DNA of 39,228 nucleotides from an uncultured Roseicyclus sp. (lineage in GTDB: Bacteria; Pseudomonadota; Alphaproteobacteria; Rhodobacterales; Rhodobacteraceae), in assembly GCF_937892565.1 (NCBI RefSeq), contig NZ_CALAHQ010000007.1, forward strand, positions 1 to 39,228, read 5' to 3'. Below, one piece after another: positions 32,377 through 39,228 of the stretch. The number at the start of each line of letters is the position of its first letter. The first letter of the stretch is position 1. A model generated the notes under the pieces. That model was given only the letters and a program-made list of their open reading frames with translations. It had not been told where the DNA came from and did not search any database. The translations under genes and the position numbers were made by a program.

Positions 32377-33762
32377 TCAGACTGGGGCGGGCCGCGTGGT
32401 GCGACCGCGTGCCGGACCGCGCCAGAAGCGCATCATCATCAGCCCCGCCGCAAAGGCCAAGCCCACCACCAGACCGGCCCAGATGCCCGGTCCCTCAAAG
32501 CCCATGGGAAAGCCCAGCACCCAGGCGGCCGGCAAGCCCAAGAGCCAGTAGGAAACAAGCGCATAGATCATCGGCATGCGCGTGTCTTGTACCCCCCGCA
32601 ACAGGCCCAGCGCCATCACCTGCCCCGCATCGGCCAGTTGAAACAGCGCCGCCACCACAAGCAGGCTTGCCCCCAGCGCGATGATCTGGGGGCGCAGCGG
32701 ATCGCCCGGATCAAGAAACAGGCCAATCAGCGGCTCGGGGATCAGCAAGAAGGCCGCGATGGTTGCCGCGACCATGGCCCCCGACAAGATCAGCGCCGCA
32801 AAGGCCGCCAACCTCAGATTGACCACATCGCCCACACCCCAAGCGCGCCCCGCGCGCACCGTGGCCGCTTGGCTCAGGCCGATATGGACCATGAAGGTGG
32901 CCGCACAGATCTGGATGGCGATGCCATGGGCGGCCAGCGAATTGGGGCCAAGCCAGCCCATCATGACCATGGTCGCCATGAACAGGCCCGACTCCGACAA
33001 AAGCGTCAGCGCGATGGGCCAGCCCAGACGAAACACCTGTCCCATCGCCTCCCAGTCGGGGCGATGGAAGCGGGCGAACAGCGTGTCCTGGCGCAGGTCG
33101 CGCTGACACGCCGCGTAAAGCGCCAGAACCGCCACGATCAGCAGATGTGTCGCCAGCGAGGCCAGCGCCGCCCCCGCCACGCCCAGTTCGGGCGCCCCCA
33201 GATTGCCGAAGATCAAGACCCAGTTGAGCCCGGCGTTCAGCCCCACACCCGCCAGCGTCGCCCACAAGACGATGCGGGCATGATCCAGCGCCGACAGATG
33301 GCTGCGCAGCACCGTGGTCAGGACGGCTGGCGCAATGCCCCATCCGGCAATCACCAGATAGGCCTCGGTCAGATGCGCCACCTCGGGGGCTTGGCCCAGC
33401 GACAAGAGAATCGGGCCGGAAAACAGAAAGAGCGGCATCGCCGCCATGGAAAAGATCAGCCCGATCCAAAGCCCCATGCGGGTGACGCGGCGCCGCTGCC
33501 GGCGATCGCCATTGGCCGCCGCCGCCGCGACGAGCGGCATCACCGCCAGCCCGAAACCCATGCCAAGAATGAGGATGACGTGGAAATAGCTGCCGCCCAG
33601 CGCCACGGCGGCCAGTTCCTCGACGCCGTACCAGCCCATCATCACCGTATCGGTCAGCGTGATCGCGATTTGCGCCAGCATGCTGCCGATCAGCGGCAGG
33701 CCAATGCCAAGGGTGGCGCGCAGATGACCGGACAGGCGGGAGGGGCGGGAGGGGCTGGACAT
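32377..33762 (-). CDS. MATE-family efflux transporter
   Basis: A 461-residue multidrug and toxic compound exporter with the usual twelve helices. The N-terminal half contains LGIGLPLIGSMLAQIAITLTDTVMMGWYGVEELAAVALGG, characteristic of the family. A second, related repeat appears after about residue 230 (LGWPIALTLLSESGLFMATMVMMGWLGPNSLAAHG). Export of cationic drugs or metabolites coupled to Na+ or H+ is expected; the substrate is unknown. The ATG at 33762 gives the standard N-terminus. It is convergent with the M20 peptidase gene across the repeat element and co-directional with the metal transporter behind it. Confidence 0.92.
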   Translation of the reverse strand: MSSPSRPSRLSGHLRATLGIGLPLIGSMLAQIAITLTDTVMMGWYGVEELAAVALGGSYFHVILILGMGFGLAVMPLVAAAAANGDRRQRRRVTRMGLWIGLIFSMAAMPLFLFSGPILLSLGQAPEVAHLTEAYLVIAGWGIAPAVLTTVLRSHLSALDHARIVLWATLAGVGLNAGLNWVLIFGNLGAPELGVAGAALASLATHLLIVAVLALYAACQRDLRQDTLFARFHRPDWEAMGQVFRLGWPIALTLLSESGLFMATMVMMGWLGPNSLAAHGIAIQICAATFMVHIGLSQAATVRAGRAWGVGDVVNLRLAAFAALILSGAMVAATIAAFLLIPEPLIGLFLDPGDPLRPQIIALGASLLVVAALFQLADAGQVMALGLLRGVQDTRMPMIYALVSYWLLGLPAAWVLGFPMGFEGPGIWAGLVVGLAFAAGLMMMRFWRGPARGRTTRPAPV

Positions 33763-33873
33763 GGCCCAGAGCCATAGACGCGGGCCCTGGCGTCGGCAAG
33801 GGGCGGCACGGGGACGGCACGGGGGGATGGCATGGGCGCGCGTTTGGGGGGCTGTGGGCGCCCAAGGGGGGCG

Positions 33874-34803
33874 CTAGATGCTGGCCAAGGCCAACTGCCC
33901 TCCGGTCACGGCCACAAGCGTGCCCATGGCGATCTCGATCAGCCTTTGGATGCGGGCAAGCGCCGGGCTGTCGGCCAATCCCGCCAGCACCCCACGGCGC
34001 ATCGTGACAGCGCTCAGCGCCACCGCACTGGTGATCAGGGCCGTGCCAAGCGCCATGGCGAGGGTGCCCGCCACACCGATGGCAAAAATCCCCATCTGGG
34101 CGGTCAGGATCAAGATGAACAGCGCCCCCGTGCAGGGGCGGATCGCAACCGCCGCGACAAGGAAAACCACATCGCGCCAACCCTGCGCTGCGGCCAGACG
34201 CGCGGGATCGGGCACATGGGCATGGCCGCAAACCGCACAGTCATCGCCTGCATCATGGGGATGGGACGGCTGATGGTCGTGGGTGTGACGCCCTGCCTGT
34301 GCCACAGCCAGCGCCGCAGCAAGCCCGCGGGCGCCCCGCCAGACAAGCCACAGACCGACCAAGGCAATCGCGGCGTAGCTGAGTGGCGTCAACAACCGAT
34401 CAGCCAGATCGGTCATCTGCGCCCGGCTGAGCGACCAGACCCAAAGCCCGGCGCCCACCAAGGCGATGGCCGTGCCCCCTTGGGCCAAGCTGGAGATCAG
34501 CGCCACCGCCGCCAAACGTAGCGCCCCGATCGCGCGGGCCGCGCCATAGCCGGCGATCACCAGCTTGCCATGGCCGGGCCCGGCCGCATGGAAAACCCCG
34601 TAGGCAAAACAGACCGCCAGAAAGCCGGTCAGCGCCGCGGCCTCGCCCCGGCGCAGCGCCTGAAGGCTGCTTGCCATTCCGTCTTGTGCGCCGCGCTGCC
34701 CCTCGAGCGCCCAGATCATGATCGCCCGGTCCGCGCCACTCGCATAGAGGACCGCCAGAACACCCAGAACGATCAGCGCCGGCACGGCCATCAACCGGGG
34801 CAT
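33874..34803 (-). CDS. NicO-type nickel/cobalt transporter
   Basis: A 309-residue membrane transporter of the NicO/RcnA-like group. Multiple helices flank a His-rich cytoplasmic loop (HTHDHQPSHPHDAGDDCAVCGHAH) that probably binds divalent metal. Motif-like segments such as AAGPGHGKLVIAGYG and AIRPCTGALFILIL are typical. Transport of Ni, Co or Zn ions is expected; direction is uncertain. The start at 34803 (MPRLMAV) overlaps the DUF1007 gene by 13 bases. An internal ATG at 34791 would overlap its stop by one base (TGATG) and is a good alternative, giving 305 residues. The pair with DUF1007 is a known association. Confidence 0.88.
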   Translation of the reverse strand: MPRLMAVPALIVLGVLAVLYASGADRAIMIWALEGQRGAQDGMASSLQALRRGEAAALTGFLAVCFAYGVFHAAGPGHGKLVIAGYGAARAIGALRLAAVALISSLAQGGTAIALVGAGLWVWSLSRAQMTDLADRLLTPLSYAAIALVGLWLVWRGARGLAAALAVAQAGRHTHDHQPSHPHDAGDDCAVCGHAHVPDPARLAAAQGWRDVVFLVAAVAIRPCTGALFILILTAQMGIFAIGVAGTLAMALGTALITSAVALSAVTMRRGVLAGLADSPALARIQRLIEIAMGTLVAVTGGQLALASI

Positions 34804-35444
34804 GTGATCACCACGCGATCCGCGAAATAGGCGCCAACCGGCGGAAAGTTGTCTTCGGCCGCGACCGCGCCGCCGATGGCATCGAGCGCGGCCTCGAGCA
34901 CGCCATAGGCAGCATCAAGATCGGCGCGGATCAGATCGGCGCTGCAACCGGGCGCATCCGTCAGATCGAGATCGAGGATCATTTCAAAGGCGACATAGAA
35001 ATCGGGATCGAAAATCTGTGCCTCCAGCGTCGCCATGGGTGGGGCACCCAGAACGGGGCGACGATGCACGGTTTCGATCTGGCCTGTCTCAAGCAAGCGC
35101 AGCGAAACGGGCATGGGCGGGCCGATATCCAAGGGGGCGCCGCCCTGCGTGATGACAAGCCCACCGGCAAAGCCGCCGCTCCAGTTCAGATCAAAGCCCA
35201 GGGCGGTGGCGATTTCATCCGGGGTCAGACGCAAATCATGGTCGGGATCGAGACCATAATCCTCGGTCAAGAGCATGGAATAGAGCGCATCATAGCGCCA
35301 TGTGACGTCGACGGCGGCAAGCCGCCCCTCGGCGTTCAGGATCAGCCGCAGCCCGGCATCGACAAAGATATGGGGATGCGCCCCAAGGGGAAGCGCCATG
35401 CAGACCACGCAGGCAGCAACAAACAAGGCGGCACGGACAGACAT
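34791..35444 (-). CDS. DUF1007 periplasmic protein
   Basis: A 217-residue DUF1007 protein with a signal peptide (MSVRAALFVAACVVCMALPLGAHPHIFVDAGLR). The mature N-terminus carries HPH, a possible metal-ligand site, and the segment DVTWRYDALYSMLLTEDYG is family-typical. DUF1007 genes are usually next to NicO-type transporters, suggesting a periplasmic metal-handling partner. I chose the ATG at 35444 because it gives a normal signal-peptide length; an ATG at 35465 (MRSYLRVMSV) is also possible. The frame extending to 35528 adds an unlikely leader. Confidence 0.82.
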   Translation of the reverse strand: MSVRAALFVAACVVCMALPLGAHPHIFVDAGLRLILNAEGRLAAVDVTWRYDALYSMLLTEDYGLDPDHDLRLTPDEIATALGFDLNWSGGFAGGLVITQGGAPLDIGPPMPVSLRLLETGQIETVHRRPVLGAPPMATLEAQIFDPDFYVAFEMILDLDLTDAPGCSADLIRADLDAAYGVLEAALDAIGGAVAAEDNFPPVGAYFADRVVITCPG

Positions 35445-35543
35445 GACCCTGAGATAGGACCGCATGGCGCGATTGCACAATCCCTGATGTGACAGCGCCA
35501 GCCCAAAGACCCCGGACACGACAGCCAAAGGGGTCGATCGGTG

Positions 35544-36521
35544 CTAGACCAAGGGGCTGACACGCCGTGTTTCGGGATGCAGCGCCGCGCCCAGGATATG
35601 TTCGGTGCGGTGGATCACATGCCCCGCCTGCCCCACGATCAGCGGATCGGGCGCATGCACCAGCCGGCGGTCCTTGTCGGGATAATCCAGACTGTGCAGG
35701 AAATGCAGCATGCAGTTGAGCCGCGCGCGTTTCTTGTCGTCGGATTTGATCACCGTCCAGGGCGCATCGGCGGTGTCGGTGTAAAAGAACATCGCCTCTT
35801 TCGCCTCGGTATAGTCGTTCCATTTGTCGAGACTGGCGCGGTCGATGGGCGAGAGCTTCCACTGTTTGAGAGGATCGGTTTCGCGGCTGTCAAAGCGGCG
35901 GCGCTGTTCGTCCTGGGTGACGGAAAACCAGTATTTGTAAAGCCCTATCCCCGAGCGCGTCAGCATACGCTCCAATTCGGGGGTCTGGCGCATGAATTCG
36001 AGATAGTCGTTGGGCTCGCAAAACCCCATCACGCGCTCGACGCCCGCACGATTGTACCAGGAGCGGTCGTAGAACACCATTTCCCCCGCCGTCGGCAGAT
36101 GCTGGATATAGCGCTGAAAATACCATTGGCCGCGTTCGGCATCATTGGGTTTGTTGAGCGCCACCACGCGCGCCTGACGCGGGTTGAGATGTTCGTTGAA
36201 CCGTTTGATCGTTCCACCCTTGCCGGCGGCATCGCGGCCCTCGAACAAGAGGACGATCTTTTGGCCCGTATCGGCCACCCAGTTCTGCACCTTGAGCAAT
36301 TCCGCCTGAAGCCGGGCTTTTTGCGCCTCGTAGCTGCGCCGCGACATCCGGGTGGCATAGGGGTATTGGCCGGTCTCGAAGGCCTGCCGTATGTCGGCCT
36401 GTGTCGGGCCGGGGCGACGCCCCACGCGCGGGCCATCCCCCGGCGCTGTCGTATCCGCGATGGGCGCAAGATCGGGGGCGGTCGCGATGACGGCGGGGGT
36501 CTGGGCGGTCGGATCCGGCAT
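35544..36521 (-). CDS. ppk2: Polyphosphate kinase 2
   Basis: A 325-residue PPK2-family polyphosphate kinase, transferring phosphate between inorganic polyphosphate and nucleoside di- or triphosphates. Walker A is EGRDAAGKGGTIKRFNEHL, and Walker B is in MVFYDRSWYNRAGVERVMGFC. The lid segment is in GIGLYKYWFSVTQDEQRRRF, and RDFD-like/SPIDRASLDKWNDYTEAKEAMF follows. The N-terminal ~60 residues are a proline- and alanine-rich extension before the conserved core (YPYATRMSRRSYEAQ). Class assignment (ADP or AMP acceptor) cannot be made from sequence alone. It is divergent from parE, with an FNR-like inverted repeat between them. Confidence 0.94.
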   Translation of the reverse strand: MPDPTAQTPAVIATAPDLAPIADTTAPGDGPRVGRRPGPTQADIRQAFETGQYPYATRMSRRSYEAQKARLQAELLKVQNWVADTGQKIVLLFEGRDAAGKGGTIKRFNEHLNPRQARVVALNKPNDAERGQWYFQRYIQHLPTAGEMVFYDRSWYNRAGVERVMGFCEPNDYLEFMRQTPELERMLTRSGIGLYKYWFSVTQDEQRRRFDSRETDPLKQWKLSPIDRASLDKWNDYTEAKEAMFFYTDTADAPWTVIKSDDKKRARLNCMLHFLHSLDYPDKDRRLVHAPDPLIVGQAGHVIHRTEHILGAALHPETRRVSPLV

Positions 36522-36586
36522 GCGCTGTGTCCTTTGGCAATCATTCGTCCAAGCCCCGATGATAGCCCAGACCGCGCATCACCACC

Positions 36587-36600
36587 TTGAGGCAAGTCAA
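36587..36600. promoter_or_regulatory. CRP/FNR-type inverted repeat between ppk2 and parE
   Basis: TTGAG-GCAA-GTCAA keeps both outer half-sites of the CRP/FNR family (TTGA...TCAA) and is extended by C/G pairs to CCTTGA-GGCAAG-TCAAGG (36585-36602). It could serve ppk2 or parE. The inner bases differ from the FnrL consensus, so another family member is as likely. Confidence 0.4.
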
Positions 36601-36702
36601 GGCCGCAACGCTGCAATCGGGACCGCGCCCCTTTCCCCAAAGCCCCAAACCTGCCATGGTGGCGGCCATGACCCACAAGATAAAGCAGGAACAGGCCCAA
36701 AG

Positions 36703-38664
36703 ATGGCGGATGATCTGTTGAGCGGCACCCAAGATCCCGATGTGTATGACGCCAGCAGCATCGAGGTGCTGGAAGGGCTGGAACCTGTCCGCAAACGCCC
36801 CGGCATGTACATCGGCGGCACCGATGAACGCGCGCTGCACCATCTGGTGGCCGAGGTGCTGGACAACGCCATGGACGAGGCCGTGGCGGGCCATGCAAGC
36901 CGCATCGAGGTGGAACTGGGCGCCGATTTCACTGTCACGATCCGCGACAATGGCCGCGGCATCCCGGTCGATCCGCATCCGAAGTTTCCCGACAAATCCG
37001 CGCTCGAGGTGATCTTGTGCACGCTGCATGCGGGCGGCAAGTTTTCGGGCAAGGCCTATCAGACCTCGGGCGGGTTGCACGGCGTCGGCGCGTCGGTGGT
37101 CAATGCGCTGTCCGATCACATGCGGGTCGAAGTGGCGCGGGGCCGCGAATTGTTCGTACAGGAATTTTCGCGCGGCATCCCGCAAGGGCCCTTGCGCGCC
37201 GCAGGCGCCGCCCCCAACAGGCGCGGCACGACGGTGATCTTTCACGCCGATGAACAGATTTTCGGCAGCCACCGCTTCCGGCCTGCGCGGATGATGAAGA
37301 TGGTCCGATCCAAGGCCTATCTGTTTTCCGGTGTGGAAATCCGCTGGAAGACCCAGATCGAGGATGGCGAAACACCGACCGAGGCCGTGTTCCATTTTCC
37401 CGGGGGCTTGGCCGATTACCTGCGCGAAACCATGGGGGGGGCTGCCACCTATTCCGACATGCCCTTTGCCGGCAAGGTTGCATTCCGCGAGAAATTCGGC
37501 GCGGCCGGGTCGGTGGAATGGGCGATCAACTGGACGCCCGCGCGCGATGGCTTCATCCAGTCCTATTGCAACACCATCCCCACCCCCGAGGGCGGCACGC
37601 ATGAGGCGGGGTTTTGGGCCGCGATCCTGAAGGGTGTGCGCGGCTACGGCGAACTGGCGGGCAACCGCAAGGCCGCCAACATCACCCGCGAAGACCTGAT
37701 TTCGGGCGCGGGCGCGCTGGTGTCGTGTTTCATCGCGGAACCCGAATTCGTGGGCCAGACCAAGGACCGTCTTGCCACGACCGAGGCCGCGCGCATGGTC
37801 GAGGGTGCTGTGCGCGACCATTTCGACAACTGGCTGGCGGCCAACACGAAATCGGCGGGCGCGATCCTCGATTTTCTGGTGCTGCGCGCCGAAGAACGGT
37901 TGCGGCGGCGGGCGGAAAAGGAAACCGACCGCAAGACGGCCACCAAGAAGCTGCGCCTGCCCGGCAAGCTGGTGGATTGCTCGCAATCGGCAAAAGACGG
38001 CACCGAGCTGTTCATCGTCGAGGGCGACAGCGCGGGCGGATCGGCCAAGATGGCACGCGACCGCAAGACCCAGGCGCTGTTGCCGCTTCGGGGCAAGATC
38101 CTGAACGTGCTGGGCGCGGCGTCCAACAAGATGAGCCAGAACACCGAAATTTCCGATCTGTGCCAAGCGCTTGGCGTGGGCATGGGGACAAAGTTCAACA
38201 TCGACGATCTGCGGTATGACAAGGTCATCATCATGACCGACGCCGATGTGGACGGCGCCCATATCGCGGCGCTGTTGATGACGTTTTTCTTCACCCAGAT
38301 GCGGCCGATGATCGACCGGGGGCATCTTTACCTCGCCTGCCCGCCGTTGTTTCGCCTGACCCAAGGGGCACGCCGCGTCTATTGTCTGGACGAGGCGGAA
38401 AAGGCGGGGTGGCTGGCCAAAGGCATCGGCGGCAAGGGCAAGATCGATGTGTCACGCTTCAAGGGCTTGGGCGAGATGGACGCCAAGGATCTGAAAGACA
38501 CCACCATGGACCCCGCAACGCGCAAGCTGATCCGCGTCAGCGTGGACGAAGACGCACCGGGCGAGACCGGCGATCTGGTCGAGCGGCTGATGGGCAAGAA
38601 ACCGGAATTGCGGTTCCAGTATATTCAGGAGAATGCCCGGTTTGTTGAGGATGTGGATGTGTGA
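36703..38664 (+). CDS. parE: DNA topoisomerase IV subunit B
   Basis: A 653-residue GHKL/TOPRIM topoisomerase subunit. The ATPase domain shows EVLDNAMDEAVAGHA and TSGGLHGVGASVVNALS. The TOPRIM domain shows FIVEGDSAGGSAKMARDR and MTDADVDGAHIAALL. At 653 residues it is much shorter than alphaproteobacterial GyrB (about 800), which supports ParE, the ATPase subunit of the chromosome-decatenating enzyme. The ATG at 36703 (MADDLLSGTQDPD) fits the family N-terminus; a longer frame back to 36391 overlaps ppk2 antisense and is rejected. parC is not in the window. Confidence 0.93.
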   Translation: MADDLLSGTQDPDVYDASSIEVLEGLEPVRKRPGMYIGGTDERALHHLVAEVLDNAMDEAVAGHASRIEVELGADFTVTIRDNGRGIPVDPHPKFPDKSALEVILCTLHAGGKFSGKAYQTSGGLHGVGASVVNALSDHMRVEVARGRELFVQEFSRGIPQGPLRAAGAAPNRRGTTVIFHADEQIFGSHRFRPARMMKMVRSKAYLFSGVEIRWKTQIEDGETPTEAVFHFPGGLADYLRETMGGAATYSDMPFAGKVAFREKFGAAGSVEWAINWTPARDGFIQSYCNTIPTPEGGTHEAGFWAAILKGVRGYGELAGNRKAANITREDLISGAGALVSCFIAEPEFVGQTKDRLATTEAARMVEGAVRDHFDNWLAANTKSAGAILDFLVLRAEERLRRRAEKETDRKTATKKLRLPGKLVDCSQSAKDGTELFIVEGDSAGGSAKMARDRKTQALLPLRGKILNVLGAASNKMSQNTEISDLCQALGVGMGTKFNIDDLRYDKVIIMTDADVDGAHIAALLMTFFFTQMRPMIDRGHLYLACPPLFRLTQGARRVYCLDEAEKAGWLAKGIGGKGKIDVSRFKGLGEMDAKDLKDTTMDPATRKLIRVSVDEDAPGETGDLVERLMGKKPELRFQYIQENARFVEDVDV

Positions 38665-38676
38665 GGGTGAAATCAA

Positions 38677-38868
38677 ATGCAAGATCGCAGAAGTAGAACT
38701 TTTCTTATAGACGACACGTCGCTGCCAAACCTTCCCGGCATGATGCTGAGAATCATTGAGGCGCTGAGGGACATTGGTGGATCGGCACGCATAAGAGAGC
38801 TAGATGGATAGGTAATCGAGCTGGAGGGTGTTACCGAGGAAGAGCAGTCATTGCCTATGTGTTCCATG
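38677..38868 (+). pseudogene. Broken N-terminal fragment resembling an Mrr-type restriction enzyme
   Basis: An open frame from the ATG at 38677 encodes MQDRRSRTFLIDDT... and then IIEALRDIGGSARIRELDG. It stops at TAG 38809-38811 and continues in the same frame as VIELEGVTEEEQSLPM. The segment ALRDIGGSARIRELD plus IELEGVTEEEQ resembles the winged-helix N-terminus of Mrr-family restriction endonucleases, with a stop where DEKV-type residues would be expected. The similarity disappears after about 60 residues, and no nuclease domain follows. Base composition is lower in GC than the flanks. I read it as a decayed transferred gene; this is based on recall of the family. Confidence 0.5.
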
Positions 38869-39228
38869 CCGAATATCCCTCAACCTCGATCTTGCCATGA
38901 AGAGAGCGGACCGACGAGGGGAAATGTGATCATCCGGGATGGAACAGTTAGGGCGCAACCCAGTCAGCACCTTTGCCCCCCGGCCAGCGCCTGCCCGTGG
39001 GATGGCGCTGCAAGGGTCAAGCGGCGCGCTTTATGGTTACCAAGCCCCTCCCCGCTCTAAGCTCCGCACCCAGACCAGCCAAAGCGCCAGCCCGGGGGGG
39101 CCTCCCGCGTGCTGCTACGCACCACGCTGACGGTTCGCGCGCGCAAGTGCACGCTCAGGCAGGCGCTGGCCCGTTGCCCGGCAGCACATCGCAAAAGCGA
39201 TGTGCGAGAGGGGGGCACCTTCGGTGCT
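38869..39228. other. Noncoding tail with hairpins
   Basis: About 360 bases to the window edge with no convincing gene on either strand; the open frames have odd composition and no ribosome-binding sites. It may contain further decayed coding DNA. The last 50 bases contain two hairpins resembling intergenic repeats. Confidence 0.55.
39184..39205. repeat. Hairpin near window end
   Basis: GCACATCGC-AAAA-GCGATGTGC is a perfect 9-bp stem with a 4-base loop. A second hairpin, GCACC-TTC-GGTGC, follows at 39215-39227. Together they look like a repeat element, possibly cut by the window edge. Confidence 0.75.

Noticed and set aside
36541..38364. 607-codon minus-strand frame opposite parE
   Set aside because: Antisense to unmistakable ParE ATPase and TOPRIM motifs; composition is typical of a shadow frame.

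Overview
The window is a GC-rich chromosomal stretch from an alphaproteobacterium, most likely a member of the Rhodobacteraceae (Rhodobacterales). This rests on gene content and dialect rather than any database search: a C4-pathway hemA with an FNR-type box upstream, a DksA with one zinc-site cysteine out of four, the DUF2927 lipoprotein family, the order hemA / rodZ-like / ispG, and short palindromes and CCGGAG-type repeats between convergent genes. Coding density is high and most genes sit in short co-directional runs with ATGA or few-base overlaps. There are no rRNAs, CRISPR arrays, integrases or intact insertion sequences. One tRNA (Arg, anticodon CCG) is present.

Layout. 1-5459 (+): a five-gene membrane-stress-type cluster: XpaC-like membrane protein, TelA, a DUF2927 lipoprotein, an SPFH protein with a C-terminal GYF-like domain, and a membrane-anchored double zinc-ribbon protein. 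5534-6894 (+): a PfkB sugar kinase overlapping dtd (D-aminoacyl-tRNA deacylase). 7012-10975 (+): circularly permuted ATP-grasp, alpha-E protein, transglutaminase-like protease and an Anbu-type proteasome-like peptidase; this is the most biologically intriguing cluster. 11114-12782 (-): an FAD monooxygenase behind dksA, separated by a hairpin. 13080-17119 (+): MoxR-type AAA ATPase, an unlisted 54-residue two-helix membrane protein, a VWA protein, a one-helix protein, a DedA protein and an M48 protease. 17192-20115 (-): PIN-domain protein, an RlmI-like rRNA methyltransferase, and an isolated FliM-like SpoA protein.

20189-23552 (-): a signalling operon made of a receiver-only response regulator, a small two-helix protein and a histidine kinase whose input domain is a sodium:solute symporter. 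23847-26225 (-): a YqiJ/YqiK-like flotillin pair. 26604-30669 (-): tRNA-Arg, ispG, rodZ-like and hemA. 30914-32290 (+): M20 peptidase. 32377-36521 (-): MATE exporter, NicO-type metal exporter/transporter with its DUF1007 partner, and ppk2. 36703-38664 (+): parE. The last ~560 bases hold no intact gene: a broken fragment resembling the N-terminus of Mrr-type restriction enzymes, then hairpin-rich noncoding DNA.

Functionally the window mixes housekeeping (isoprenoid, heme, topoisomerase IV, tRNA quality control, stringent response) with three multi-gene systems whose biology is poorly known: the Anbu/ATP-grasp cluster, the TelA/XpaC/SPFH cluster and the symporter-kinase operon. None is proved new here; each is a recognisable arrangement with specific features worth checking. 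Start sites were refined by hand from ribosome-binding sites, overlaps and known family N-termini, and several differ from the longest possible reading frame.
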